From Amaranthus tricolor (Eukaryota; Streptophyta; Magnoliopsida; Caryophyllales; Amaranthaceae): DNA of 64,000 nucleotides. The DNA is taken from assembly GCF_026212465.1 (NCBI RefSeq), contig NC_080061.1:18090906-18154905 (forward strand), read 5' to 3'. Made by a program: the position numbers and the translations under genes. Numbering within the stretch: the first letter of the stretch is position 1; every line of letters starts with the position of its first letter. Below are positions 20,870-33,347 of the stretch, one piece after another. Under the pieces are notes generated by a model, which was not told where the DNA came from, did no database searches, and was given only the letters and a program-made list of their open reading frames with translations.

Positions 20870-21760
20870 ATGATGCTAATTCTTAAGGTCCCAGATCACC
20901 AGGTTGCCGGACACCACGCACTTAATGGGAAGCTTGGCCCTCTCGTTGATGAATTTGGGCATTTCTACAAGCCTCTTCAGAAGAACGGACGAGGCTCAAC
21001 AGAGCTTGAATTCTACAACACATTCTTATCCGATGAGACAATTCCGAATCATATACGAAAATTGTTCCCCAAATTTTATGGCACCCAGCTTGTACGGGCT
21101 TCTGATGGATCTGGACCTTGTTCTCACCTTGTTTTAGAAGATGTAACCGCATGTTATACAAATCCGTCCATCATTGATGTGAAGATAGGCTCCCGAACCT
21201 GGTACACCCAAGCAACCCAGGAGTACATTGAAAAATGCCTTAAGAGAGACCGGGAAACCTCTAGCCTTGCTTTGGGTTTTAGGATATCGGGGCTAATGTT
21301 CTACAAGGGCCAACAATCTGGTTATTGGAAACCTGATAGAAAGTTGACTACTACATATACATCAGACGATATCAGTTTGGTTTTAAGGAAGTTTGTTTCA
21401 TGGAATCAATCTGATGATCTTGAAGAAAACCCTGATTGTAGATTTTGTTCCCAAGTATTTGGTGGTCCTTCGGGCATTTTGGCACAATTGCAGGATCTGA
21501 AGTCATGGTTTGAGGATCAAACAAAGTACCATTTCCATTCGACATCAATTTTGATGGTGTACGATAAGGAATCAGTGGAGAAAAGCAGAGTCTCAGGTCC
21601 TTCAGTTAAGCTTGTGGATTTTGCTCATGTTGTTGAAGGAAACGGCATAATTGATCATAACTTCTTGGGTGGACTTTGCTCACTAATCAAGTTCATATCT
21701 GACATTTTAGCACTTCAAAATGGATGCACCAACAAAGATTCTTTGCAGAATGGAGGGTAG
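20870..21760 (+). CDS. IPK2: Inositol polyphosphate multikinase (IPK2-type), intact single exon
   Basis: A 296-residue uninterrupted frame matches the plant IPK2 family, which phosphorylates inositol trisphosphate and tetrakisphosphate (6- and 3-kinase activity) on the route to InsP5 and phytate, partly in the nucleus. The family N-terminus LKVPDHQVAGH is at residues 5-15 and KLGPLVDEFGHFYKPLQ at 21-37. The inositol-binding signature PxxxDxKxG is P99, D103, K105, G107 (PSIIDVKIG). The SSLALGFR block is at 131-138. The ATP/metal site VKLVDFAH is at 246-253, with D250, followed by DHNFLGGLCSLIKF at 262-275. Plant IPK2 proteins are about 280-300 residues, so this is full length. ATG also occurs one codon later (Met2). 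The coding region has no intron, and an AATAAA-like signal follows the stop. It is the only clearly intact host-type gene in the window. Activity is inferred from the family. Confidence 0.95.
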   Translation: MMLILKVPDHQVAGHHALNGKLGPLVDEFGHFYKPLQKNGRGSTELEFYNTFLSDETIPNHIRKLFPKFYGTQLVRASDGSGPCSHLVLEDVTACYTNPSIIDVKIGSRTWYTQATQEYIEKCLKRDRETSSLALGFRISGLMFYKGQQSGYWKPDRKLTTTYTSDDISLVLRKFVSWNQSDDLEENPDCRFCSQVFGGPSGILAQLQDLKSWFEDQTKYHFHSTSILMVYDKESVEKSRVSGPSVKLVDFAHVVEGNGIIDHNFLGGLCSLIKFISDILALQNGCTNKDSLQNGG

Positions 21761-22007
21761 GATTTACATAATAAATTCGCCTTTACTTATGTAACATGCT
21801 ATAAACATCACAAAGTTTTGTTTTGATTGGTACTTCTATGCGTTCATCTTTCATACCTTTTTCTCATCAAATGACCTTCTTATTTCATTCATCATGTATT
21901 GATTCCAAAAACTATGTAGTTTCTTCAAAATGACAAATATCTTGTTTAAAACACTGTTGGATCTCACTCTAATTCAATCTCAATTGCTAATCAAATTTAG
22001 AAAATTG

Positions 22008-22150
22008 TTGTGCGAGACGGTATTTTCGAGAGACGTATTAGATTTATGGGATAAATAGCCCAATTCATATAAATTAAAGAAAAAAAAATGCAGACTTCTT
22101 ATTTTGAGGTTGTCTCTTTAAAAGACGTTCTTTCACAAGAGTAGCTGGTC
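22008..22150. mobile_element. MITE-like inverted-repeat element
   Basis: TTGTGCGAGACGGTATTTTC at the left is approximately complementary to the right end GAGACAACCTC/ACGTTCTTTCACAAG region read in reverse. The ends resemble those of the MITE at 1498-1751. About 143 bp and no coding. It lies about 250 bp downstream of the IPK2 stop codon. Confidence 0.45.
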
Positions 22151-23002
22151 AAATTTATTGGAGTATTTTCATGAACAGATGTTATAATTTAGATAGTTGG
22201 GCTCTCTCTTTTTAACTTTATAAAGGATTTATTCTCACTATTTATCCACAAGAAAGATTTAAATTTCTCTCTAAGGAATTTCTTTCTCCACCAAATAAAA
22301 ACAAGATGAAATTAAAGAGATATTTAATGTTCTGCCATTGGAATATATTTGTCCAACTTTTTTTCCTTTCCGCACATCTAAGAATGCATGTGTCACTAAC
22401 GAAATGATTTGATGCTTTCAAGTTTCAACAATGACGACAGTAAGGACATGTTTTGATGGGCTCAAATTAAGGAAATCTTAGTAAATAACGGTGATTTGTG
22501 AAGTTAACAAATTACTCTTACGTGGTATAATTTAATAAGGTGAGAGTTTTGTAAATTTCTTTTATCTTTTTCGATTTTGTTTATTTTGTATTATTTTTTT
22601 TATTTTTTTGTGGTTATTTATAAATCACGGTGATTGATTATGAATTATTAGGCTCAAATTAGTGGAACTAATTAAAATTAAATTGAATTGAAATGAATTG
22701 TGTAGAACTAAGAATTGAAATGAATTGAGTTGAATTGAAATATTAAAAATTGTATTGAATTGCATTGTACTCAATTTAAATGAAGTGAACTATTTAAGTG
22801 ACATGTTGTAGAAATATAGAAAAAAATAAGTTGTTGGGTGTTAGACTGTTTATATTGAAGGAGTGGGTTAAAAATAAAAAATAATAAAAGAAAAAGGTAT
22901 TCACATTAGCTTATAATTTTTGTTAAAAGTCACTATTTTAGTTGATATAGAATCTATTTATCAAATTTCTTTTACTGCTTGAATGGTTCAAATCTAACCC
23001 AT
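22151..23002. other. AT-rich intergenic sequence with short repeats
   Basis: It contains an inverted pair (AATAACGGTGATTTGTG near 22484 and ATAAATCACGGTGATT near 22620) about 130 bp apart. A degenerate GAATTGAAATGAATTG array lies at 22670-22790. No coding sense was found. It is bounded on the right by the gypsy target duplication CCCAT. Confidence 0.4.
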
Positions 23003-24000
23003 TGATGTAGGATCACCTATATCTAATTCTCATGAGCTAGCTAAGATCAATACAATGATACATCAAACGGAAGACGCTCAAATTCAAAATCAAAATGTCA
23101 AGTCCTTTAATTTCGTAGTTATGAACTAAGTCTTCATTAATTTGAGCCTTTTATTTCATTTCAAATATTTGAGTCCTTTAGAAATGATTAAGCTAGGTTT
23201 AGGATCGAGCTTAATCATGTCTCATGTTTAGTTAGTTGAGTTGTAATTTTCTTTTAAGTCTAGTATTTTTTTTTGGCTCAAATGGGTCTGAAATTTACAA
23301 AGCATATGAAGCAAGAATCGAAGCAAACATTCAGCCATAAAATCAGCAAAATAGCTGAAAATCATCAAGGATATATGAAGATTATTGAAGGACATTTGCA
23401 AATCAAGTCAAATCAAGCCAATCACTTTGTTTCCAAATATCCTCTAGATTTGAAAATATAGCTATTGAAAACTTGCTTTTATCCTCTAGATTTCAAAATA
23501 TAGCTGTTGGGAGCTTGCTTTTGTGTAATATTCAGATTTTTTTCTTGCAAGTTGTAATTTTTGGTAGCTGAATTCTTTAGTATAAATAGGCTGCTTGCTC
23601 TCTTGTAATTTACTCACTTCCATTACATTTTAATACAAACAACCTTTGAGCATTTCTTGTTCCTTCTTTGCAATTTAATTTTAACTTGGATTAGTTGAAA
23701 GTAAGTTGAAGTTCCTTTGGTTTTCATTCTTTTGGCTAAAGATTGAATGTGTTCTTAGGAGCCCATAGCTTTAATTTCGTGGTGAATTCTGTGTCGAAAT
23801 TAAACCTTTGGTTCAGCCATTTTAAAGTTGTTCTGTCAACATATATTTTCTTAACTTTCCTTGTTTCAAAACCACAAAAATCACAAAACAATTCCATTAC
23901 AATAGGAACTTTTAAGCCTTATTTATTGAGTTTGAAATTTCAAGATACAAACGTGTGTTTATATTTTGGTTCTTGTTTAATACATAGCCAACCTATATCA
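23003..24000 (+). repeat. 5' LTR of the gypsy element
   Basis: 998 bp, TG...CA. A TATA box (TATAAATAGG) near 23581 is followed by a leader from about 23610. ORFs seen here, such as 23273-23461 and 23743-24024, are accidental readings of LTR sequence. Confidence 0.9.
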
Positions 24001-24018
24001 TCTTGGTATCTGAGCCAC
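24001..24018 (+). other. Primer-binding site of the gypsy element
   Basis: TCTTGGTATCTGAGCCAC follows the LTR end. TGGTATCTGAGCC differs at one base from the common initiator-methionine type TGGTATCAGAGCC. Confidence 0.75.
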
Positions 24019-24057
24019 GGCTAAGCTCCGAGCCTTAATTTTCATTCAGAAAACGCC

Positions 24058-27000
24058 ATGTCTTAAAGTGGTGAAGATGAACCAAGAGATTTAAGCAAAA
24101 TTATTGAAGAACAAAACGTGACAATCAAGTATCTTCAAGCCCAACTCAAAGAATTCCTACACCTAAAACGCACTATGAGGGAGGGAGGGGATGATGAGTC
24201 CGAAAGTTCTAAAACTAATAGACAAACAAGCAATGGAGATGATCTTAAAGTTGACATTCCAGAATTTGAAGGAAGATTAGACGGAGATGAGTTTCTTGAA
24301 TGGTTAAGGACCGTAGAAAGAGTTTTTGATTACAAGAATACGGATGAGGATCGAAAGGTAAAAATTGTTGCTTTAAAGTTAAGAAAATATGCTTCTACTT
24401 GGTGGGCTAGTAAGTGTGCCAAATGAGAAAGAGAAGGAAAGGATAAATTTTGGTCATGGGATAAAATGAAAAAGCAAATGAAGGAAAATTTTCTTCCTTC
24501 ATACTATATGCAAGAGAACTTTACCAAACTCAGCACCTTCAACAAGATGGCAAAAGTGTAGAAGAGTATGGTCGAGAGTTCGAGACAATGATAATGAGGT
24601 GCGACCTTAAGAAGGATGATCATCAAACTTCGGTAAGATTTTTAAATGGTTTAGATTCAAAAATTAGAAATATAGTTGAATTACAACCTTATACTTGCCT
24701 TGATGATTTAATTAACCTTGCACATAAAGTAGATAAGCAACAAAGGACTAAGATGAAGGAAACCTCACGTTTCACTTCATCAAGAACTAATAACTTGAAT
24801 TCCTACCAAAAGAATACTTCCAACACCTATTCTAAACCCAATTTGCAAGAATCAAAACCTTTTCAAAATAATCATTCAAAACAGCCCCAAACCGTTTTTA
24901 ATACACCCAAACCAAATGCCAATTCATCCAATCCTAGAAGATGTTTTAAGTGTCAAGGCTTAGGACATATTTTATCCGAATGCCCAAATCGTAAAATGGT
25001 GAACTTGGTTGAATTTGATGATTATCAAGAGGAAAACGAGGAGGATTTATGTGACAATGCTGAACTTGATGAGGAAATAATATATTCGGAGGAAGAAGAA
25101 TTATTGGTTATGCGAAGAGCTCTTAGTGGGGTCAAAGCCAAAGATCAAAACCAACAATGGGAAGCAATATTCTTTACCAAGTGCACGGTTAAAGCTAAAA
25201 TCTGCTCACTTATCATTGATGGAGGGAGTTGCACTAATGTCGCTTCAAAAACCATGGTGAAAAGCTCAATCTCACCACTAATCCACATCCCGAGCCATAC
25301 ATGATTCAATGGTTGAATCAAAACAAAGGTATTCCTGTAAACTCTCAAGTTTTTCTTTCATTTTCCATTGGTAATAGTTATAAGGAGAGTCTTTTATGTG
25401 ATGTTATACCTATGGATGCATGTCATGTTTTATTAGGAAGACCTTGGCAATATGATAGAAAACTTATGTATGATGGCTTTAAAAATACACATACTTTTGT
25501 TTTAAATAAGGAAAAGATCACGTTAGCTCCATAGCACCTGCCCATAATTCTAAATTACAAGCAACTTTAACAAAATTTAATTCTTTGATTCCTTTACTTA
25601 AAAGTGAACAACATGAATTTGTGGAACGAAAAGAATTGTTATTGCTAAATGATGAAACCGAATCTGTTTTGCATGACCATCCTTTGCTTGTGCCTTTGCT
25701 TGATGAATTTGTGCATGTTTTTCCTATTGAGATACTTAATGGACTTCCACCAAAAAGGGACATACAACATAAGATTGATTTCATTTCCGGTTCCACATTA
25801 CCTAACAAACCAGCATATAGAACTAATCCTAAAGAGACCGAAGAAATTAGGATATAAGTTGATGAATTGTTAGCTGAAGGTTTGATTAGAGAGTCCATAA
25901 TTCCTTGTGCCGTCCCTACCTTACTTATGCCTAAGAAAAATGGAGAAATGAGGATGTGTATGGACAGTAGAACCATTAATAGAATCACCATCAAGTATAG
26001 ATTTCCAATACCTAGACTTAGTGACGTATTAGATGATTCATATGGTTCGAAAGTTTTTTCTAAAATCAACCTTAGGAGTGGATATCACCAAGTTAGAATT
26101 CATGTAGGATGAATGGAAAACCGCATTTAAAACTAAACAAGGACTTTATGAATGGTTAGTCTTGCCCTTTGGGTTGTATAATGCACCTTCTACCTTTATG
26201 AGACTTATGAACCAGACTTTAAAGTCTTTCTTGGGTTAATTTGTTGTGGTTTATTTTGATGATATCTTGGTGTATAGTCAAAGTGGAAACGAGCATGTTG
26301 AACATTTGCATCAAGTATTTTGTGTATTGGCTAAAGAAAAATTGTATGGTAATTTGGAAAAGTGTCAATTCTTTTCGGAATCAGTAAAATGTCTTGGGTT
26401 TATTGTGTCAATTGAGGGGATAAAAGCGGATGAAAAGAAAGTGGAAGCTATTAGAGACTGGCCTATTCCTACCACCATTCACCAAGTTAGATCATTTCAT
26501 GGTTTAGCTTCTTTTTATAGGAGGTTTGTCCCAAACTTTAGTTCAATCATGGCCCCTATCTCCGAACTCACAAAACATAAGACCATAGATGGAATTCCAA
26601 AGCACAAACAACCTTTGACACTATTAAGAACAAACTCACAATCGCACCTATTCTAGCTTTGCCTAATTTTGAGGATACCTCTGAAGTAGAATGTGACACA
26701 TCTGGGGTAGGTATTGGAGGTGTTCTTACTCAAAACAACAAACCCCTTGCTTACTTTAGTGAAAAACTCAATGATGCGAAAAGGAAGTATTCTACTTATG
26801 ATAAAGAGTTTTATGCTATTATTAGATGTTTAGAACATTGGAGACATTATTTGATTGCAAAAGAATTTTGTGTTGCATTCTGATCATGAAGCTCTAAAAT
26901 TCATTCAAGGCCAACACAAACTTCAATCTAGACATGCTAAATGGGTTTTGTTCCTACAAACCCTTCACTTTACAATAAAACACAAAGCGGGTAAACTGAA

Positions 27001-28469
27001 CACCGGAGCTGATGCTTTATCTAGGAGATACTTGCTTTTGAGTACTTTGAATATTAAGGTTGTTGGGATGGAATTGTTAAAAGAATGTTATATTGATGAT
27101 GTTGATTTTGGAGAAATATTTGAAAATTTTCATAACAAACCTCAAGGACTTTTTTACATCTTTCAAGGATATCTCTTTCGAGGTAATCAATTATGTGTGC
27201 CTAGACATAGTATAAGGGAGACCTTAATTAAAGAATATCATGAGGGAGGACTTAGAGGACATTTTGGGGAAGAAAAGACCACAGCTTTAGTGAGTGAGAC
27301 CTTTTATTGGCCCAAACTTGCTAAAGATGTCATTCGCAATGCCTAAAGGCCAAAGCCCACAAAACGTCTCAAGGTCTTTACCAACCTCTTCCTACACCAC
27401 AAAACCCATGGGAAGATGTAAGCTTAGACTTCATAACCGGACTTCCTAGAACCTTTAACAATAAGGATTCCATTATGGTTGTTGTTGATAGGTTTTCTAA
27501 GATGGCCCGTTTCATTGCTTGTCATACTACACATGATGCCGTTAACATTGCTAATCTTTACTTTAAGAAAATAGTAAGACTACATGGGATAACAAGAAGT
27601 ATGGTAAGTGATAGAGATTCAATGTTTCTTAGTCATTTTTGGCTTACCTAGTGGAAAAAGATGGGAATCAAGCTTAACTTTAGTATTTCTAGCCACCCCC
27701 AAACTGATGGTCAAACCGAAATAACCAATAGTACCTTAGGAACCTTGTTGCGTGCCCTCATTACTAAGAATCCTAAAGAATGGGAACAATTGCTACCACA
27801 TGCTGAATTTGTTTATAATCGAGTTCCTAGCAAGACAACCGGGTTTTCTCCTTTCTTTGTAGTTTATGGCCTTAATCCATTAACCCCTATAGATCTTACG
27901 CCTTTTGTAACGCACAAATTTCCTCCCATCCTTCACGATTTTCGAGTTTTCCTACACCTTTGAAGTTTAATCATGATGCCGAGTCTAGAGCCAATGAGAT
28001 TCAAAGGGTGCATAAGGAAGTTGTGGAAATGATTGAGAAAATGAATGAGAAGGTTAAGGAAATAGTGGATCAAAAGAGAATATAAGTGATTTTTGAAGAA
28101 GGTGACTTAGTATGGATTCACTTGAGAAAGGATAGGTTTCCCACACAAAGGAAATCAAAGTTAAGTGCTAGAATTGATGGACTATTCGAAATTTTGTAAA
28201 AAGTAAATGGCAATGCTTACAAATTAGAGCTACCTAGTAGCTATGGTGTGTCTTCTACTTTCAATGTTGCAGATTTGATTCCTTTTCATGAGGAGGACAT
28301 GTTACCAAGCTTGAGGTCAAGCTTTTCTAAAGAAGGGAAGGATGATGTAGGATCACCTACATCTAATTCTCATGAGCTAGCTAAGATCAGTACAATAATA
28401 CATCAAACGGAAGACGCTCAAATTCAAAGTCCAAATGTCAAGCCCTTTAATTTCGTAGTCATAAACTAA
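24058..28469 (+). pseudogene. Gypsy gag-pol gene, many stops and frameshifts
   Basis: From ATG 24058 the third codon is already TAA. Gag (FEGRLDGDEFLEWLRTVER, then WWASK) ends at TGA 24424 and changes frame near 24520-24560. A zinc knuckle CFKCQGLGHILSEC is near 24945. The protease has LIIDGGSCTNVAS near 25215. In reverse transcriptase, [20 protein letters not shown] is followed by [12 protein letters not shown]. In the family the Asn here is the first catalytic Asp. The second motif VYFDDILVYS near 26250 is kept, but a stop precedes it. RNase H (ECDTSGVGIGGVL, then HSDHEALKF) is split by a frameshift near 26870. Integrase has GHFGEEKTTALVSETFYWP, a frame change near 27345, [10 protein letters not shown], and HPQTDGQTEITNSTLG. 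The frame ends inside the 3' LTR. I see no chromodomain. Confidence 0.88.
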
Positions 28470-30539
28470 GTCTTCATTAATTTGAGTCTTTTATTTCATT
28501 TCAAATATTTGAGTCCTTTAGAAATGATTAAGCTAGGTTTAGGATCGAGCTTAATCATGTTTCATGTTTAGTTAGTTAAGTTGCAATTTATTTTAAGTCT
28601 AGTATTTATTTTTTTGGCTCAAATGGGTTCGAAATTTACAAAGCGTGTGAAGCAAGAATCGAAGCAAAACATTCAGCCATAAAATCAGCAAAATGGCTGA
28701 AAATCATCAAGGATATATGAAGATTATTGAAGGACATTTGCAAAGCAAGTCAAATCAAGCCAATCACATTATTTCCAAATATCCTCTAGATTTGAAAATA
28801 TAGTTGTTGGAAACTTGCTTTTATCCTCTAGATTTCAAAATATAGCTGTTGGGAGCTTACTTTTGTGTAATATTCAGATATTTTTCTTAGAAGTTGAGGT
28901 TAGCTCAAGAGCTTGGGTGACCTTTCAAAACTGTATTCTGGAACAGTTTTAGGTCGATTAACAAAACTATAACGTATGTGCGGAAATAAACTTAAACAAT
29001 AACACACAATATGTTAACGGGGTTTAGTTCTAAATAACCTACTCCCCGCCTATGGGTTCTCTTCCAACTTGTAGGATTTCAACGCCTTTTATTAATAGAC
29101 TTTAAGAAAAACTAGAAGATCTCTCTATCTTCTCTCACCACGTTCTTCCCCTTGAAGAACGTCTTACAAGTCCCTTAATAAAAGTAAATTGCAATCTCAC
29201 AATAGAGATTACAAGTTGAACACTTTAAAAAGTATTCTAAGTTAGGGGTATAAATCTATGGAAAATCTAACTCTTTTTTAACACTTAATCCTATTACAAA
29301 TTGTAAGAGTTAGATGAATTAAGAATTACAGCTCTTTTGAATACTTAGAGAATACTAGATCTTATTTCCACAAGAGAGAAAATTGTAAGAAGGTGCAATC
29401 TTAATTCTTGAACGAAGCCTTGTATTTATATATGTCACGCCTCAACATATCCTTGAAGAACAAGAAAGCTTCATCCGTCAATTTCGTTGATCTGAATGAT
29501 CTGTGCCAGTCTTCAAGATCTTGAACTTTAACTCAAACTGACGTTACACTGACAGCTCATAAAACTACGTCATTGTGTGTTAGTTATCAATAACCAATGC
29601 TGTGCTGCCACATTAGAACTCATACAAGATATTGAAAACTTAGCAAAAGTAGATAATAGAACGTGTAAATAATTATTCAAAATCAATTCCTATTTTGAGC
29701 ATTAATTCAAATTGTCATTTCCCATTTTTAGTATCAATTTAAATTGTCATCTTATTTATAGGAAACTCTTTAATTAGCATATCTTAACAACTTATTTAAT
29801 TTCAAATATAAACCGTGTACTCTTAATTACAAAACGTGTGAAGCTTATACTTTAACATTTAATCATCTAAATATCTTAAGCACACATTTTAAATTCAAAT
29901 TTATAATATATCTAAACGCTTAAAATAAAACGTATAATGATACATTCAAAATATTCAAACATACTTTATTTCAATTCAAAATTAATTTCAATATATTTTG
30001 ACCTATCAAAATATTCAAAGTTAATTTTAATAAACCTTGACCTATTAAAATTGTAACGGCCCGGTTTAAGTGACCTGATAATCCATATGAAAATACAAAT
30101 TCCGGTTCACTCCTTGGGCTTTAGAGAAAAGTCTTCTCTACGATCGTCAACGTTCCGTCGATAAAGAAATATAACTAAATAGAAAACAGTACTAACGTGA
30201 AAGGAAATATGTCAGGCCTAAAGGCCTCTAGACAAGCTAATTGAAATAAGCAGAAGCGAAAAGAAAATACACTATCTCCTGTTACATAAGTACAGAGTTT
30301 CTTTCTACTCATAATCCAATACAAAAAGATAATAGCATAGTCTTGATGATTACGGGTTCTAAGTCGAGACCTCACTCCAGACCCTACCTGCAATCAACCT
30401 ACTAGTCGTCGTATGACAACACACAGTAGGTTCCAAAGAAACAAACCAATACACGTCAGAGACTTCATACAAATATCAACCAGGTTGAACACAAGGAATA
30501 TGTTTATCCTAGCATGCATAGGCTCTAATACATTCATTA

Positions 30540-30750
30540 TTAGTTAATCTCAACTTGTAACGTTGCCCATCCTGTTCGAGTCGTTCAAGTATAAATCATT
30601 CATTATTAGATAATTCCAACTTGTAACGTTGCCCGTCCTGTTTGGGTCGTTCAAGTATAAATTCAAATCTTTTTGGAGGAATACACTTGGGAGAGCTAAT
30701 CCCAAGGCAACCACCGACCTAAGACGTTGCCCGTCCTGTTTGAGTCGTCA
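30540..30750 (+). repeat. Three-copy GTAACGTTGCCCGTCCTGTT repeat within the solo LTR
   Basis: Copies are at about 30557, 30620 and 30724. The first two share the longer context CCAACTTGTAACGTTGCCC...GTCGTTCAAGTATAAAT. They probably lie in the U3 part of the LTR. Confidence 0.65.
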
Positions 30751-31489
30751 AAGGCTAAAGTATGCATACCCCCATGGTGACCGTAATGATCCAAAACTGC
30801 CATGGGAACAATAATTATAATAATCCAAACCAATACGTTAATCCCTTTGGGTAACATAATACAACCAAACGTCAACCCCTTTGGGTGACAACCACATAAA
30901 TTCTCAATTTCCAATTAATTTCTTTCAAATTATTTGAAGTGTCTAATCCTTATGTGATTTACAATGCCTCGATTAGAAATAAAACAACACTACTTACACA
31001 ACCACATAAACAGTATGGTCTAAGCGTGTACCTTTAAGCGCTGCAAACAACAATATTCAAGCACGACCAAAATTTCGCCATCTTATGAATCGAGGTCCTA
31101 AATAACACACACACAAAACGATCACGTATTAGGAGGTGTTTACACATTTAATCCACTCCATATGCTAAAATATCACTAAGACGTGATAATTTTTAATTGT
31201 TTACATCCAATTCCCAAAGGTTCCAAATTTCACATTCTGACCAGAAACTTTGAGAGCCATTTCGGATAGGTTAGAAAATTCAAATGAAAAATCTGACTTC
31301 TCCATTGCGTTCAGAACGCGTCAATTACCTTGGGTACCAAATTTCATAATTTCTAACATCTAAATACTATTTTTAATTATTTTAAACGTTTAGCGAGTTT
31401 TTAACACATCGGTACATAAAACAACAACGGAACACGATTGACGTATCCGGATCGGCACCTTTACCGAGACAGAACTGCTGCTGCCCGGA

Positions 31490-31491
31490 GA

Positions 31492-31551
<60 letters not shown>
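31490..31551. repeat. (ATT)n microsatellite
   Basis: About 20 uninterrupted ATT units inside the solo LTR. Confidence 0.95.
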
Positions 31552-31552
<1 letters not shown>

Positions 31553-33347
31553 GTACATTATTCAAATGATTAATCCTTTAAATCCCATGACCAAAATACA
31601 TCTAACAAGATCACATTCACAAAATCCTTCAAGAACTTAAAATTTTATAAATTATGATAATTAAATTAAATACTTGATTCTCTTGACAAATTAAAATTTT
31701 GTAGAGAATCATAAAACCAAATCACCCTTTTAAATCAAAACGTATATGTATATATAAAATCCTTCAAACAAGTCAAATTTTGCTAAAAGATTTATAATCT
31801 GTTGAATAACTACACTACTTGGTTTATACCATTTAAATTTCATCTAACAAATTGAAATTTTGTTAGAGAAAATAGACCGTAAGAAATTTATTTAAATTTC
31901 AATATAACTTTAAATTCTTAATTCTTATAACAAATTTAAATTTTGTTAAAGAATATTGATCATGAAGTTCTTTTCTTAATCCTTTTAACAAATTATAGTT
32001 TATTAAAGGATTATTAGAGAAAATTTTTATATATAAAAGAAAAATATTCAATCCTCTTATAAGTCATAGGATATCATCATACATAAAACATAATTCTTTT
32101 ATAAATCTTAGTATATAAAATCTATAATTAACAATTCAATTAAACTTACCCTTTGATCAAAAGATTGGATTGGACAACAAGAATTTTTTTTTTTCCTTTT
32201 GATTGTGCCGAATTCAAGGAGCAAACAGGGAGAAAATTTCTAAATTTCTTTTTTGTTTACTTGAAGTTTTGAAATGGTGAGGAAAATCAAAGGAGTTTAA
32301 GGATTAATAGGTACTTAAGATAATAGTCATAATTGTGCCATAATACACAATTATGAGAGGAGTTACAAGACTCCTCCCATGCCTCCACCAACCGGCCACC
32401 CCTTCAATTTCCCCCTAATTATTATTATTTTTTTAAAATTAATTAATTAATTAAGTAATTACTATGATATTGTTAAAACAGAAAAGAAACGTCACGCGAT
32501 GACATCGTACGTGATAAAACTCGTTGCCGTTAAAATTTAATTTACTTTATTCTTATAATTATATATGTAAAATAGTATAATTTAATAACCTTATTTATTT
32601 TTTTATCTTATTATATTTTCTTTTAAAATCCGATAAATTACGGGGTGCTACAAAAATATTTTAAAAGATAATTACGGAAACAACCTTATCTTAAACATAA
32701 TTATCTTAAAACCATTTAAACTTATTTCAAAACTTATAAATTAAACCTTAAGATAAACTTAATTCATTTAAACGTATTTCAATATTCAGGACTTAAAATA
32801 TATATATCAATTATTCACTTTATATTTAATATGATTATGGATCAACTTAAACAACTAAATATAATTACTTAATTTATTTTTTTAATTAATATGTGTTTTG
32901 AATTATCATCATTTAAGAGAGTTGAGTCTTCACTGCTTGCTCTCTTGTAATTCACTCACTTCCATTACATTTTAATACAAACAACCTTTGAGCATTTCTT
33001 GTTCCTTCTTTGCAATTTAATTTTAACTTGGATTAGTTGAAAGTAAGTTGAAGTTCCTTTGCTTTTCATTCTTTTGGCTAAATATTGAATGTGTTCTTAG
33101 GAGCCCATAGCTTTGATTTCGTGGTGAATTCTATATCGAAACTAAACCTTTGGTTCAACCATTTTAAAGTTGTTCTGTCCACATATCCTTTCTTAACTTT
33201 CCTTGTTTCAAAACCACAAAAATCACAAAACAATTCCATTACAATAGAAACTTTTCAGCCTTATTTATTGAATTCGAAAATTTAAAATACAAACGTGTGT
33301 TTATAGTTTGGTTCTTGTTTAATACATAGCCAACCTATATCACCCAT

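Larger units (their letters stand above)
30052..32652 (+). mobile_element. Solo LTR of 2601 bp, TSD AAAAT
   Basis: It starts TGTAACGGCCCGG and ends CGGGGTGCTACA, nearly inverted ends. It is flanked by AAAAT at 30047-30051 and 32653-32657. There is no retrotransposon protein inside. The start and end resemble LTRs of large plant gypsy elements. It contains a short repeat (AACGTTGCCCGTCCTGTT, three copies, 30555-30745) and an ATT microsatellite. It arose by recombination between two LTRs of a full element. Confidence 0.85.
28895..32932 (-). mobile_element. Probable solo LTR (minus orientation) nested in the gypsy 3' LTR
   Basis: The block begins TGAGGTTAGCTC and ends GAGTCTTCA on the plus strand, so both orientations show TG...CA. 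On the minus strand it has a TATA box (ATATATAAATACAAGG, near 29430) and a leader-like stretch, as in LTRs. Removing the inner solo LTR leaves roughly 1.43 kb. No internal retrotransposon genes occur. I find no matching target duplication, and the junction coincides with a 36-bp loss from the host LTR, so recombination may have altered it. Confidence 0.55.
23003..33342 (+). mobile_element. Ty3/gypsy LTR retrotransposon with nested solo LTRs in its 3' LTR, TSD CCCAT
   Basis: LTRs start TGATGTAGGATCACC and end CCAACCTATATCA. The 5-bp duplication CCCAT flanks both sides (22998-23002 and 33343-33347). The 5' LTR is 998 bp. The primer-binding site (TTGGTATCTGAGCC) begins two bases after it. The 3' LTR begins at 28343, is interrupted at about 28895-32932, and ends at 33342. 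The polyprotein order protease, reverse transcriptase, RNase H, integrase identifies Ty3/gypsy. Without its insertions the element would be about 6.3 kb. All genes are broken. Confidence 0.92.
28343..33342 (+). repeat. 3' LTR of the gypsy element, split by a nested insertion
   Basis: 28343-28894 and about 32933-33342 align end to end with the 5' LTR. About 36 bp of the 5' LTR sequence (including its TATA box) are missing at the junction. The inserted block is itself composite, with one solo LTR inside another. Confidence 0.85.

Noticed and set aside
23743..24024. 93-codon ORF in the gypsy 5' LTR, repeated at 33085-33285
   Set aside because: Lies in the LTR leader and runs through the LTR end; not conserved as a protein between the two LTRs.
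25518..26069. Minus-strand ORF of 183 codons
   Set aside because: Antisense of the gypsy reverse transcriptase; no family resemblance of its own.
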